Positions 1 through 7,018 of a DNA stretch of 36,321 nucleotides are shown one piece after another (positions within the stretch are counted from its first letter, which is position 1; every line of letters begins with the position of its first letter). Position numbers and translations under genes: made by a program. Below the pieces are notes generated by a model. The model had not been told where the DNA came from, ran no database searches, and saw only the letters and a list, made by a program, of their open reading frames with translations. This DNA comes from Methylobacter sp. (lineage in GTDB: Bacteria; Pseudomonadota; Gammaproteobacteria; Methylococcales; Methylomonadaceae), in assembly GCF_030680395.1 (NCBI RefSeq), contig NZ_JAUXVR010000019.1:1-36321 (forward strand). The letters are read 5' to 3'.

Positions 1-498
1 TAAGCCTACCTTTTTATGATAGACACCATCTTAAACTACTGTCTGTTTTTTGGGGTCCACTATACTGCATCAAAACAGCTATACCATCATCAGAAAAATC
101 AGTGGCTTTAAAGAACATTACCTGGATTGGGATAAGCACTCCATCACTGAAAGTTCATTACGCCTGATTAATGAAAATAAGCCTGGATACCATCGGTAAA
201 CACATCGAACACCAAAAATACGACTGCATGGACAGATATATTGCTCCTGCAATATCTGCATTCACCACATCCGTGTGGTTTATGCAGGAGGTACGGCCCC
301 AAGGATGGGGGAGGTAGAGCAATGCAGGGAGCAATTGCCGAGCTTTAGCCCATTCGCACTGTTTAAATTTGACACTATGTGAAACCTACGGACGGAGTTG
401 CAGCCCCGTCCGGCATGATCTCTATAGGGTACGCTGTGCATATCATTGGAGCCTAAAGGTATGCGCAGCATACCCTACAATGCTTATTTTTTGTGCTG
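1..498. other. Left-edge region without an intact gene
   Basis: I see no credible intact gene here. The first ~66 bases, ending in ggggtccactata, resemble the end of an IS3-like insertion sequence whose body would lie outside the window; this is a weak call. Bases ~90-190 in one frame read like a protein remnant (FKEHYLDWDKHSITES) but are followed by stops. Around 425-475 an imperfect inverted repeat (gggtacgctgtgcat / atgcgcagcataccc) forms a hairpin typical of small palindromic elements. The region reads as a patchwork of mobile-element debris upstream of the ligase gene. Confidence 0.35.
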
Positions 499-601
499 GT
501 TCCCAAGCTCCAGCTTGGTAACCCAGATCGCGAAGCTCCAGCTTCGCGAGACAGGAAGCTAGAGCTTCCAGCACTGAATTCCCAAGCTGGAGCTTGGGAA
601 C
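499..601. repeat. Palindromic repeat, 'gttcccaagctccagcttgg' family, copy A
   Basis: A perfect 20-bp terminal inverted repeat joins 499-518 to 582-601. Two further perfect stems are nested inside: 528-536 with 541-549 (TCGCGAAGC/GCTTCGCGA) and 554-560 with 563-569 (GGAAGCT/AGCTTCC). The element would fold into a cruciform with side hairpins. A diverged second copy lies at 4080-4187. It ends 48 bp upstream of the ligase start codon and has no coding capacity, which fits a MITE-like or REP-like element. Confidence 0.8.
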
Positions 602-649
602 TAGCGCATTTTTCAGCGCAATCCTTAATTTCCGTTCAGATTATTCACG

Positions 650-2614
650 ATGCCATCTCTCAGCAATACGCAGTTAGAGCTTCTTAAAGAAGCCGACCTT
701 GAATCCCTCCACTTGTCACCTGAGCTGATTGCTCAAATCGCAACACTGGCTGATCCCCAGCAACTGACCGATGAGCAACTGCTTGAGTTTTTGCAAGTTT
801 GCAATGCCTTGTATCGCAGCGGCGAGCCGCTTATTTCCGATGCGGATTATGACTTTATTTTTCTGGGAGAACTGCAAAAACGCCATCCCCATCACCCGTA
901 TTTAGAAACTGTCGAGCCGGAAATCGTCGCTGTTGGTAAGACCGTCGCGTTGCCGGAGCCTATGCTGTCAACGGAAAAAACCTATACGCGAGATGGCATT
1001 GAAAAATGGCTGTCCCGGCTGGAAAAAGCCGCCAATGATTGCAGCGTGGATTTTTGCACCCTGATGATTCGTGCCACGCCCAAGCTGGATGGCTATGCAG
1101 CCTACGATGACGGAAAGATGCTGTACACGCGCGGCGATGGTCGCAGAGGCACAGATATTAGCCGGGTTTTTGAGCGTGGCTTGATAGTCGGCGGCAATGG
1201 TGAAAGAGGGCAGGGTGCAGGCGAAATCGTGGTCAGCCAAACTTATTTCAATAATTATTTGGCTGACCATTTTGAAAATTCCCGGAATTTTCAAGCCAGT
1301 ATCATTAAAGAAAAAGACTTGGAACAACATGCTTTAGAAGCTATACAAAACCATGCGGCGGTGTTTTTTCCATTTTCCCAACTGCCCGCTTGGCAAGGCT
1401 CTGCCGTCGAGGTGCTGGCCGATTTCGACCACGTCATCGAAACCGTTTATAAGCTGGTCGATTACGATGTGGACGGTGTCGTTTTTGAGTTGATCGGTAA
1501 TGAACGCATAAAACAGTACCTGGGCGCCACGCGGCACCACCACCGCTGGCAGATTGCCTATAAAAACAATGTAGCATCCGCTGAAGTGATAGTCCTGAAA
1601 GTTACCCCGCAAACCTCCCGTTCCGGCCGGGTTAATCCGGTTGCCGAACTGACGCCGACCAAACTCAGCGGCGCGATGATTTCCAGAGCAACGGCTCATC
1701 ATTACGGCATGGTCAAGACGCTGGGTATCGGTGCCGGTACGCTGATTGAATTAACACGCTCCGGCTTGGTGATACCCAAAATCGAGCGGGTCATTATTCC
1801 CAAAACGCCGCAAATCCCTGAACATTGCCCCAGTTGCGGCAGCGAGCTGGTTTGGGATAGCGATTACCTTTATTGCCTGAACACTACGAAATGCCCGGCG
1901 CAAATTGAAAATACTATCGAGCATTTTTTCAGAACTCTGGCTAATGTCGATGGTTTCGGGCAAAGAACCGTAGAAAAACTTCACACTTTTGGCATCAGCT
2001 CGATTTATGCCGTTTATCAGCTGAGCATGGAGCAATTGCAGGGCATGGGTTTTGGCGAAAAAACTGCACAAAACCTGCTGGATCAATTGCAACGCAGTAG
2101 AACTGAAGCGATTGAAGACTGGCGCTTTCTGGGCGCGTTCGGTATTCACCGAATGGGTTTGGGCAATTGCGAACGCCTGCTTCAACATCACCATCTGATC
2201 GATATTTTCAATCTGACCGTTGAAGACGTGATGAATATCGAAGGCTTCGCCGAAAAAACCAGCGCCGCCGTGGTTGAATGTCTGGCAAAAATTAAAACCG
2301 ATTTTATGCAAATCTATCAGCTGGGCTTTAATTTAGTCCCGACGCCTTTAATCGCCGAGCAACAGCAAAAAATCAGCCCGATTTCCGGCAAAACCATCGT
2401 CTTTACCGGCACCATGGTCCACGGTAAACGTGATGACATGAGCAGAGAAGCCAAACTCCTGGGGGCAAAAGTTGCCGGCTCAGTTACCGGAAAAACCGAT
2501 TTTTTGGTCACCGGTTCTGATGTAGGAGCTGCAAAAATCGCTGCCGCTATGGAAAAGGGAGTGAGGGTTATTAATGAAGAGGATTATTTGGCGCTATTGG
2601 GTAAACCGGAATAA
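650..2614 (+). CDS. Divergent NAD+-dependent DNA ligase (LigA-like)
   Basis: Predicted NAD+-dependent DNA ligase, sealing nicks through an enzyme-AMP intermediate. At 654 aa it is close to the usual LigA length (E. coli 671). The domains run in family order: an Ia NMN-binding region (LISDADYDF, residues 61-69), adenylation motif KLDG at 145-148 with Lys145 as nucleophile, TRGDG at 160-164, an OB-fold around 310-385, a four-cysteine zinc finger (Cys393, 396, 409, 415), helix-hairpin-helix repeats (~430-560) and a BRCT domain (~577-650, KTIVFTGTM). It is clearly diverged: motif IV reads DVDGVVFEL, so the position of E. coli Lys290 is Glu280, and the TRGDG loop is followed by RRGTDISRVF rather than the usual GEDVT. 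The conserved motif V lysine (AYKN, Lys305) is kept. It may be a second ligase beside a canonical ligA elsewhere (inference). The ATG at 650 agrees with the domain Ia start. Confidence 0.9.
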   Translation: MPSLSNTQLELLKEADLESLHLSPELIAQIATLADPQQLTDEQLLEFLQVCNALYRSGEPLISDADYDFIFLGELQKRHPHHPYLETVEPEIVAVGKTVALPEPMLSTEKTYTRDGIEKWLSRLEKAANDCSVDFCTLMIRATPKLDGYAAYDDGKMLYTRGDGRRGTDISRVFERGLIVGGNGERGQGAGEIVVSQTYFNNYLADHFENSRNFQASIIKEKDLEQHALEAIQNHAAVFFPFSQLPAWQGSAVEVLADFDHVIETVYKLVDYDVDGVVFELIGNERIKQYLGATRHHHRWQIAYKNNVASAEVIVLKVTPQTSRSGRVNPVAELTPTKLSGAMISRATAHHYGMVKTLGIGAGTLIELTRSGLVIPKIERVIIPKTPQIPEHCPSCGSELVWDSDYLYCLNTTKCPAQIENTIEHFFRTLANVDGFGQRTVEKLHTFGISSIYAVYQLSMEQLQGMGFGEKTAQNLLDQLQRSRTEAIEDWRFLGAFGIHRMGLGNCERLLQHHHLIDIFNLTVEDVMNIEGFAEKTSAAVVECLAKIKTDFMQIYQLGFNLVPTPLIAEQQQKISPISGKTIVFTGTMVHGKRDDMSREAKLLGAKVAGSVTGKTDFLVTGSDVGAAKIAAAMEKGVRVINEEDYLALLGKPE

Positions 2615-2637
2615 GTGTGTTGCCGGAAAAGCCTCCC

Positions 2638-2681
2638 AACGCCGGTTTTCGCTGTCGCTCAAACCGGCGTTGTCCGCCTAC
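2638..2681 (-). repeat. Single REP-like hairpin between convergent genes
   Basis: A perfect 11-bp stem (AACGCCGGTTT at 2638-2648, AAACCGGCGTT at 2661-2671) is followed by CTAC at 2678-2681. Read on the minus strand this is GTAG followed closely by a hairpin, the signature of REP sequences handled by REP-associated transposases. It lies between the convergent ligase and EAL genes. There is no T-run on either side, so a REP is likelier than an intrinsic terminator. Confidence 0.6.
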
Positions 2682-2693
2682 AAGGCCTAAAAA

Positions 2694-3752
2694 TTAAGTT
2701 TCGAGTATCCGTAATTGTGGCACTGCACTGGGTTTGCCAAATAAATAGCCTTGCATCTTACTGATACCTTGCGCCATTAAATAATCACGTTCAGCTTCCG
2801 TTTCTACGCCTTCGGCCAGTACCTCAATATTATTGGCTTTGGCAATATTGATTAAAGCCTCCACAATAGACTGTTTAATAGGTAATCGATCAATATTTTG
2901 TATTAAGGCTCGATCGATTTTGATCAAATCAGGCAATAACTCGGCGAGCATATTTAATCCGGCATAACCGGAACCTACATCGTCCAATGCTGTTTTAAAG
3001 CCTTTTTTGCGATAAAAATCCAAAATAGATTTTAAATGTCCAAAATCTTTTACATTTTCTGTTTCTACGACTTCAAACATAATACGTGCCGGATCAATAC
3101 CCAGGTTTTTCGCCCAAGCCACCGTGTCACGTAAACACATTTCGGGGTTGTAAATGGCTGTAGGTAAAAAATTAATGGAAATACGCCCTTGCAACTGCGA
3201 GGCAACTGCTTGATGCAATGCCATTTCTCGCGCTAAACGATCCAGATTAAACAACAAATCGGCATTTTTGGCTTGCTCTAACAAGACTTCCGGGCCAATT
3301 ATCGAACCATCGGCACGCAAGCCGCGCATTAAACACTCATAACCGTAAATTTCGCCTTTAAGTACATCCACCAGCGGTTGAAATACTATCTGCAAAGCGC
3401 GATTATCCAATACATATAGCAAATCACTGGCAGCGAGCAATCCACCCCAACGACTCAAAGGTTTTAATTTATTAAGCAAAGAGAAACTGATCTGTTCTCC
3501 CGGTTGCAAAATAGCGGCATTAATAGAGGCCATTTCCTGTTCGGAAAAACATTGATGTGCGCAGAGTTGGCGTATTAAGAGGGATATATCGCTGGTAACA
3601 ACCGTTAGCAGTTCGTCAATCTGTTCTGCGATATGATCGAACTCCTCAAGAACCATGACAAAATTTTCTCTGAACATTTCATCTGGAAAAGTAAACATAA
3701 TCTTACCTGCCCCGGAAGGAATGTCAGGTAATTGGTGACATTTACATGGCAT
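2694..3752 (-). CDS. EAL-domain cyclic-di-GMP phosphodiesterase
   Basis: Predicted cytosolic c-di-GMP-specific phosphodiesterase, hydrolysing c-di-GMP to pGpG. The EAL domain fills residues ~115-350. The signature glutamate lies in ECL (Glu139) rather than EAL. The other metal-binding and catalytic residues are present: Asn194 (SINFLP), Glu227 (FEVVE), Asp257-Asp258 (DDVGSGYAGL), Lys278 (IKID), Glu314 (EGVET) and Gln334 (MQGYLFGKP). It is therefore likely active. The ~110 N-terminal residues match no sensor domain I recognise and contain several cysteines (MPCKC, CAHQC), so a redox or metal-responsive input is possible but unproven. Two starts are plausible: the ATG at 3752, preceded by ACGAGG, and Met19 (3698), preceded by GCAGGTAA. 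The gene is monocistronic and convergent with the ligase. Confidence 0.88.
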   Translation of the reverse strand: MPCKCHQLPDIPSGAGKIMFTFPDEMFRENFVMVLEEFDHIAEQIDELLTVVTSDISLLIRQLCAHQCFSEQEMASINAAILQPGEQISFSLLNKLKPLSRWGGLLAASDLLYVLDNRALQIVFQPLVDVLKGEIYGYECLMRGLRADGSIIGPEVLLEQAKNADLLFNLDRLAREMALHQAVASQLQGRISINFLPTAIYNPEMCLRDTVAWAKNLGIDPARIMFEVVETENVKDFGHLKSILDFYRKKGFKTALDDVGSGYAGLNMLAELLPDLIKIDRALIQNIDRLPIKQSIVEALINIAKANNIEVLAEGVETEAERDYLMAQGISKMQGYLFGKPSAVPQLRILET

Positions 3753-4079
3753 AAAACGCCTCGTTATATTTGTTTGTGAGTTTTGTTATGCTGAAAAATA
3801 ATTTAAAAACCAACCCGCAGTGAAGGATGTCGTTAAATTCGTATTCGAGTCCATTATAAGTGTTAATTCCTGTATTGATGTGCTTTTATAAAGCGGTAAG
3901 ACGGGTAGTTTTATAGGGCGATGTAGGGCTTCTCACGCACTTTGGCGCCACTCGGTGGATGGGTAGCGTAAGTTATTCAGCTTAATTGAGTTCAACTGTT
4001 AGGTAATAGCACTTAATTGATTAAAAAAGTTGAACTCTTTATCCTGATAAATATTAATAAGATACAAATTGATTTTTGG
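3753..4079. other. Intergenic region upstream of EAL gene and small lipoprotein
   Basis: No gene is visible. It must carry the promoter of the leftward EAL gene near 3760-3830, where the sequence is AT-rich, but I cannot fix -35/-10 boxes with confidence. A 10-bp inverted repeat (gagttcaact / agttgaactc) spans ~3988-4034. Confidence 0.4.
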
Positions 4080-4187
4080 CTGGTTCCCAATTCCCGGTTT
4101 GGTAATCCAGTCTGGAAGCTCCAGCTTCCCGTCTCCCGAAGCGAGAGCTTCGTCTCCTGGGTTTTCAATCTGGAGCTTGGGAACCAG
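4080..4187. repeat. Palindromic repeat, 'ggttcccaa' family, copy B
   Basis: Terminal 11-bp inverted repeats (CTGGTTCCCAA at 4080-4090, TTGGGAACCAG at 4177-4187) enclose two internal hairpins (4114-4120 with 4123-4129; 4138-4142 with 4147-4151). Layout and sequence match copy A at 499-601, with divergence. It ends nine bases before the ribosome-binding site of the following lipoprotein gene, so the transcript leader of that gene probably contains the folded element. Confidence 0.78.
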
Positions 4188-4207
4188 ACAAAAATGAGGT
4201 GATCGAT

Positions 4208-4450
4208 ATGAATAATATTCTTCAAGTATTTTTTAAATCGAAATTTATAATCCTTGCTTCAATTACATTATCAGGTTGCCCGCTTACTGTGAACCTGAAT
4301 GTTTCAACGGATAAACCCATTTCTATAGCTCTCGATAAACCGGTCGAGGTAAAACTGGGTGCCGATATTGCAGTCACCGAGCTGCCGCCGATAAAAATCA
4401 CCACGCTGCCGCCAGTAAGGGTAGGAATTGCCCCGGCAACTAAAAAATAA
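4208..4450 (+). CDS. Small predicted lipoprotein
   Basis: An 80-aa protein with a short hydrophobic signal sequence (FIILASITLSGC) ending in a lipobox; the cysteine of LSGC would be lipidated and the protein anchored in the membrane facing the periplasm. The mature part (~55 aa) is rich in Val, Pro and Lys with alternating hydrophobic residues (VNLNVS, IALDKPVEVKLGAD, ITTLPPVRVGI) and looks like a small beta-rich domain. No function is recognised. The ATG at 4208 is chosen because GAGG at 4196-4199 is correctly spaced from it; an in-frame GTG at 4199 overlaps that site. It follows palindromic repeat copy B and is convergent with rppH. Confidence 0.6.
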   Translation: MNNILQVFFKSKFIILASITLSGCPLTVNLNVSTDKPISIALDKPVEVKLGADIAVTELPPIKITTLPPVRVGIAPATKK

Positions 4451-4573
4451 CAGGTGCCAAGCCGGTGGAGATGGTCGCAAGGGCATTCATTCTCGAAGTC
4501 CGGTTTGTCTGACGGCATGAACCACTAGGTAAGTCAGGTTTTCGAGGAAAAAAGTGTAGCAGAGATGATCTTC

Positions 4574-4600
4574 CCCACGGCTTGTTTATGATGCCGTGGG
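4574..4600. terminator. Hairpin between convergent genes, possible bidirectional terminator
   Basis: A perfect 8-bp GC-rich stem (CCCACGGC at 4574-4581, GCCGTGGG at 4593-4600) lies 16 bp beyond the rppH stop codon and downstream of the lipoprotein gene. The position suits a shared terminator, but neither strand has a clear T-run after the stem, so a plain structural hairpin is equally possible. Confidence 0.35.
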
Positions 4601-4615
4601 AGTGTTATGGCATTG

Positions 4616-5164
4616 TTACTTTTTGCGTCTTTTGTCTTTTGCCTTTTCAATTTCCTTGGCTAAATACCCTGCGGCATTAACAGGAATAGTATCGGCGGTC
4701 AGAATGGCACCTAGTTCGCTCATCGCTTTTTGGTAAACCTTGCGCTTAAAATACACCACATCTTTAAGCGGTTCCCAGTAATCCACCCAGCGCCAGTCAT
4801 CAAACTCCGGTTTGGCGCACTGATCGAAACGCACATTGGATTCATGCGTCATCAAGCGCAACATGTACCAGATTTGTTTTTGGCCTATGCATAAAGGCAG
4901 GGAGTTTTTGCGTATATAACGCTCGGGCAATTGGTATCTCAGCCAATAGCGCGTACGGCCAAGCACCTCGACGTGCTGCTCTTGCAGTCCAGTTTCTTCG
5001 CATAATTCCCGATACATCGCAGCTTCTGGGTCTTCATTCGGATTAATCCCGCCTTGCGGGAATTGCCATGAGTTTACACCCATTCGTTTTGCCCAGAACA
5101 CGCGACCCTCGTCATTGCAAAGGATGATCCCGACATTCGGTCGGTATCCTTTAGAGTCAATCAT
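4616..5164 (-). CDS. rppH: RNA pyrophosphohydrolase RppH
   Basis: Nudix hydrolase that removes pyrophosphate from the 5' triphosphate of mRNAs, the step that exposes them to RNase E decay. At 182 aa it has the RppH length (E. coli 176). The Nudix box runs from residue 38 to 60 (GG...E...REL.EE.GL), with the metal-binding glutamates in RELCEETGL. The N-terminus ([17 protein letters not shown]) and the segment WQFPQGGI are diagnostic of RppH rather than other Nudix enzymes. The C-terminal tail is strongly basic (KAKDKRRKK), as is common in this family. It is transcribed leftwards as a single gene and is divergent from the HAD phosphatase gene at 5327. Confidence 0.96.
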   Translation of the reverse strand: MIDSKGYRPNVGIILCNDEGRVFWAKRMGVNSWQFPQGGINPNEDPEAAMYRELCEETGLQEQHVEVLGRTRYWLRYQLPERYIRKNSLPLCIGQKQIWYMLRLMTHESNVRFDQCAKPEFDDWRWVDYWEPLKDVVYFKRKVYQKAMSELGAILTADTIPVNAAGYLAKEIEKAKDKRRKK

Positions 5165-5326
5165 GTTAAAACCTGTGTTTTTACCTTTCCTATATCTTTA
5201 ATCTTGCTGATGGTAAAATTATTAAAGAGAGGTCAGTAATTTAAATTAATGACAGCATTGTTCCATAAATAAAGTGCAGATGCCATAGCGCACGGCTCTT
5301 TTTAATTACTCAAGACAGGATTAACC

Positions 5327-6016
5327 GTGAGCTTAGCGATTTTTGATTTGGATAACACGCTGATTGCCGATGACAGCGACTATTTATGGGGACAGTTTCT
5401 TGTAGACCAGGGAATTGTTGATAAAAGTCGCTATGAAAGCGCCAACGCCAAATTCTATGATGACTATAAACAAGGCACTCTGGATATTGTTGAGTTTCTT
5501 CGTTTTTCACTGCAACCGTTGGCGGACAATGATCCTGATCAACTTTATCAATGGCGGGCGCAATTTATAGAACAAGCCATCAAGCCGCTGCTGTTAAAAT
5601 CGGCACAACAGCTGATCGCTAAACATAGAGACCGGGGCGATACGTTGCTGGTCATTACCGCAACCAACCGTTTTGTTACCGAGCCGATAGTCGAGTTGTA
5701 CGGCATTGAAAACTTACTGTCGACCACGCCGGAATTTATCAATGGCCGGTATACCGGCGGCTTTAACGGCATCCCTTGTTTTCAGGAAGGCAAAGTCAAG
5801 TTGCTGGAAGCCTGGTTAAAAGACTCAACCGACGAAACCATGCAGGACAGCTGGTTTTACAGCGATTCACACAACGATCTGCCGCTGCTCAAGCTGGTAG
5901 ACCATCCGGTCGCAGTCGATCCCGATGAAAAACTGACCGAATTCGCCGATGCTGCCAACTGGCCGATTATCAGCCTGAGAAACGGCGAATGTCCGACACA
6001 TCATTTTCAAAAATGA
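5327..6016 (+). CDS. HAD-superfamily (IB, SerB-like) phosphatase
   Basis: Predicted cytosolic haloacid-dehalogenase-fold hydrolase of the phosphoserine-phosphatase-like IB subclass, acting on a small phosphate ester that cannot be named from sequence. Motif I is FDLDNT (Asp7 nucleophile, Asp9 acid/base), motif II is VITATN (~residue 109) and motif III/IV is the lysine of GKVKLL followed by YSDSHNDLPLL (~178-188), carrying the metal-binding aspartates. At 229 aa it fits the family. The start is GTG at 5327 with AGGA six bases upstream. In many gammaproteobacteria such a gene adjoins rppH, as here in divergent orientation. A 20-bp palindrome separates it from cysM. Confidence 0.88.
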   Translation: MSLAIFDLDNTLIADDSDYLWGQFLVDQGIVDKSRYESANAKFYDDYKQGTLDIVEFLRFSLQPLADNDPDQLYQWRAQFIEQAIKPLLLKSAQQLIAKHRDRGDTLLVITATNRFVTEPIVELYGIENLLSTTPEFINGRYTGGFNGIPCFQEGKVKLLEAWLKDSTDETMQDSWFYSDSHNDLPLLKLVDHPVAVDPDEKLTEFADAANWPIISLRNGECPTHHFQK

Positions 6017-6027
6017 AAACACAATTA

Positions 6028-6075
6028 TTCACCACGAAGACACGAAGAAATAAGACTTCGTGTCTTCGTGGTGAA
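6028..6075. repeat. Perfect palindromic repeat (caccacgaagacacgaag type)
   Basis: A perfect 20-bp stem (6028-6047 with 6056-6075) has an 8-base loop (aaataaga). This accacgaagacacgaag sequence is a motif I recognise as an interspersed hairpin repeat in many bacterial genomes. A partly decayed relative (tatctttcgtgtcttttgtgg) lies near 15360-15395. It sits in the 102-bp gap between the HAD gene and cysM. No T-run follows, so terminator function is uncertain. Confidence 0.82.
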
Positions 6076-6118
6076 AGTCTTTTAAATCGATTATTTATCG
6101 CCTTCACAATCTATCACA

Positions 6119-7018
6119 ATGACTATCATGACTTTTCCAACCATAGAATCTTTTGTCGGCAATACGCCTCTGGTCAGACTGCAACGCTTGCCCGGCAATA
6201 CCGGCAACACTATCCTGGTTAAACTGGAAGGCAATAATCCGGCCGGGTCGGTAAAAGACCGCCCGGCGCTGAGTATGATTAAACATGCCGAGGAAAGAGG
6301 CGAGATCAAACCCGGCGACCGGCTGATTGAAGCGACCAGCGGCAACACCGGCATTGCGTTGGCGATGGCGGCGGCGATCAAGGGTTATAAAATGACCTTG
6401 ATTATGCCGGATAATATGAGCGAAGAACGCAGGGCTTCAATGAAAGCTTACGGTGCCGAGATCATCTTGACGCCAGCCGCAGGGAGCATGGAGGCGGCGA
6501 TTGATTTATCCCGGGAAATGGAGGCAGCGGGTCAGGGGAAAGTTTTGGATCAGTTTTCCAATCCTGATAACCCGCGCGCGCATTATGAAGGCACAGGTCC
6601 TGAAATCTGGCGCGATACGCAGGGCAAAGTAACCCATTTTGTCAGTTCCATGGGCACCACCGGCACGATTATGGGAACTTCAAAATTCCTGAAGGAACAA
6701 AACAGCGATATTCAGGTGATCGGTGTGCAGCCCGAAGGCGAGTCTAAAATCCCCGGCATCAGACGCTGGCCCAAGGAATATTTGCCGAAGATCTATCTGG
6801 CTGATCGGGTTGACCGGATTATCGATGTCGACCAGGTTTCAGCTGAAAACGTCACCCGCGCTTTGGCGGCTCAAGAGGGTATTTTTGCCGGTATTTCATC
6901 CGGCGGCGCTGTTCATGCTGCCTTAAAATTGTCTGAAGAAGTTGAAAATGCGGTGATTGTGGTGATTGTCTGTGACCGGGGCGACCGGTATTTGTCTACG
7001 GGTGTTTTTCCTGGTTAA
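6119..7018 (+). CDS. cysM: Cysteine synthase B
   Basis: PLP-dependent O-acetylserine sulfhydrylase, isozyme B, making cysteine (or S-sulfocysteine when thiosulfate is the donor) from O-acetylserine. The 299-aa length is typical. PLP is held by Lys46 in NNPAGSVKDR; the phosphate-binding loop is SSMGTTGT; the substrate loop is TSGNTGIALA. The motifs KIPGIRRWPKEYLP and ISSGGA, and the absence of CysK-type features, point to CysM. The C-terminus ends CDRGDRYLSTGVFPG, which is also characteristic. The ATG at 6119 fits the family N-terminus, although no clear Shine-Dalgarno precedes it. The stop overlaps the first possible ATG of the next gene (TAATG). Confidence 0.95.
   Translation: MTIMTFPTIESFVGNTPLVRLQRLPGNTGNTILVKLEGNNPAGSVKDRPALSMIKHAEERGEIKPGDRLIEATSGNTGIALAMAAAIKGYKMTLIMPDNMSEERRASMKAYGAEIILTPAAGSMEAAIDLSREMEAAGQGKVLDQFSNPDNPRAHYEGTGPEIWRDTQGKVTHFVSSMGTTGTIMGTSKFLKEQNSDIQVIGVQPEGESKIPGIRRWPKEYLPKIYLADRVDRIIDVDQVSAENVTRALAAQEGIFAGISSGGAVHAALKLSEEVENAVIVVIVCDRGDRYLSTGVFPG

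Noticed and set aside
1751-2511. Long minus-strand open frames inside the ligase gene
   Set aside because: They mirror the coding strand of a well-supported gene and show no recognisable protein motif.
6028-6075. Intrinsic terminator after the HAD gene
   Set aside because: The stem is strong but has no following T-run on either strand, and the sequence is that of a known interspersed repeat type.
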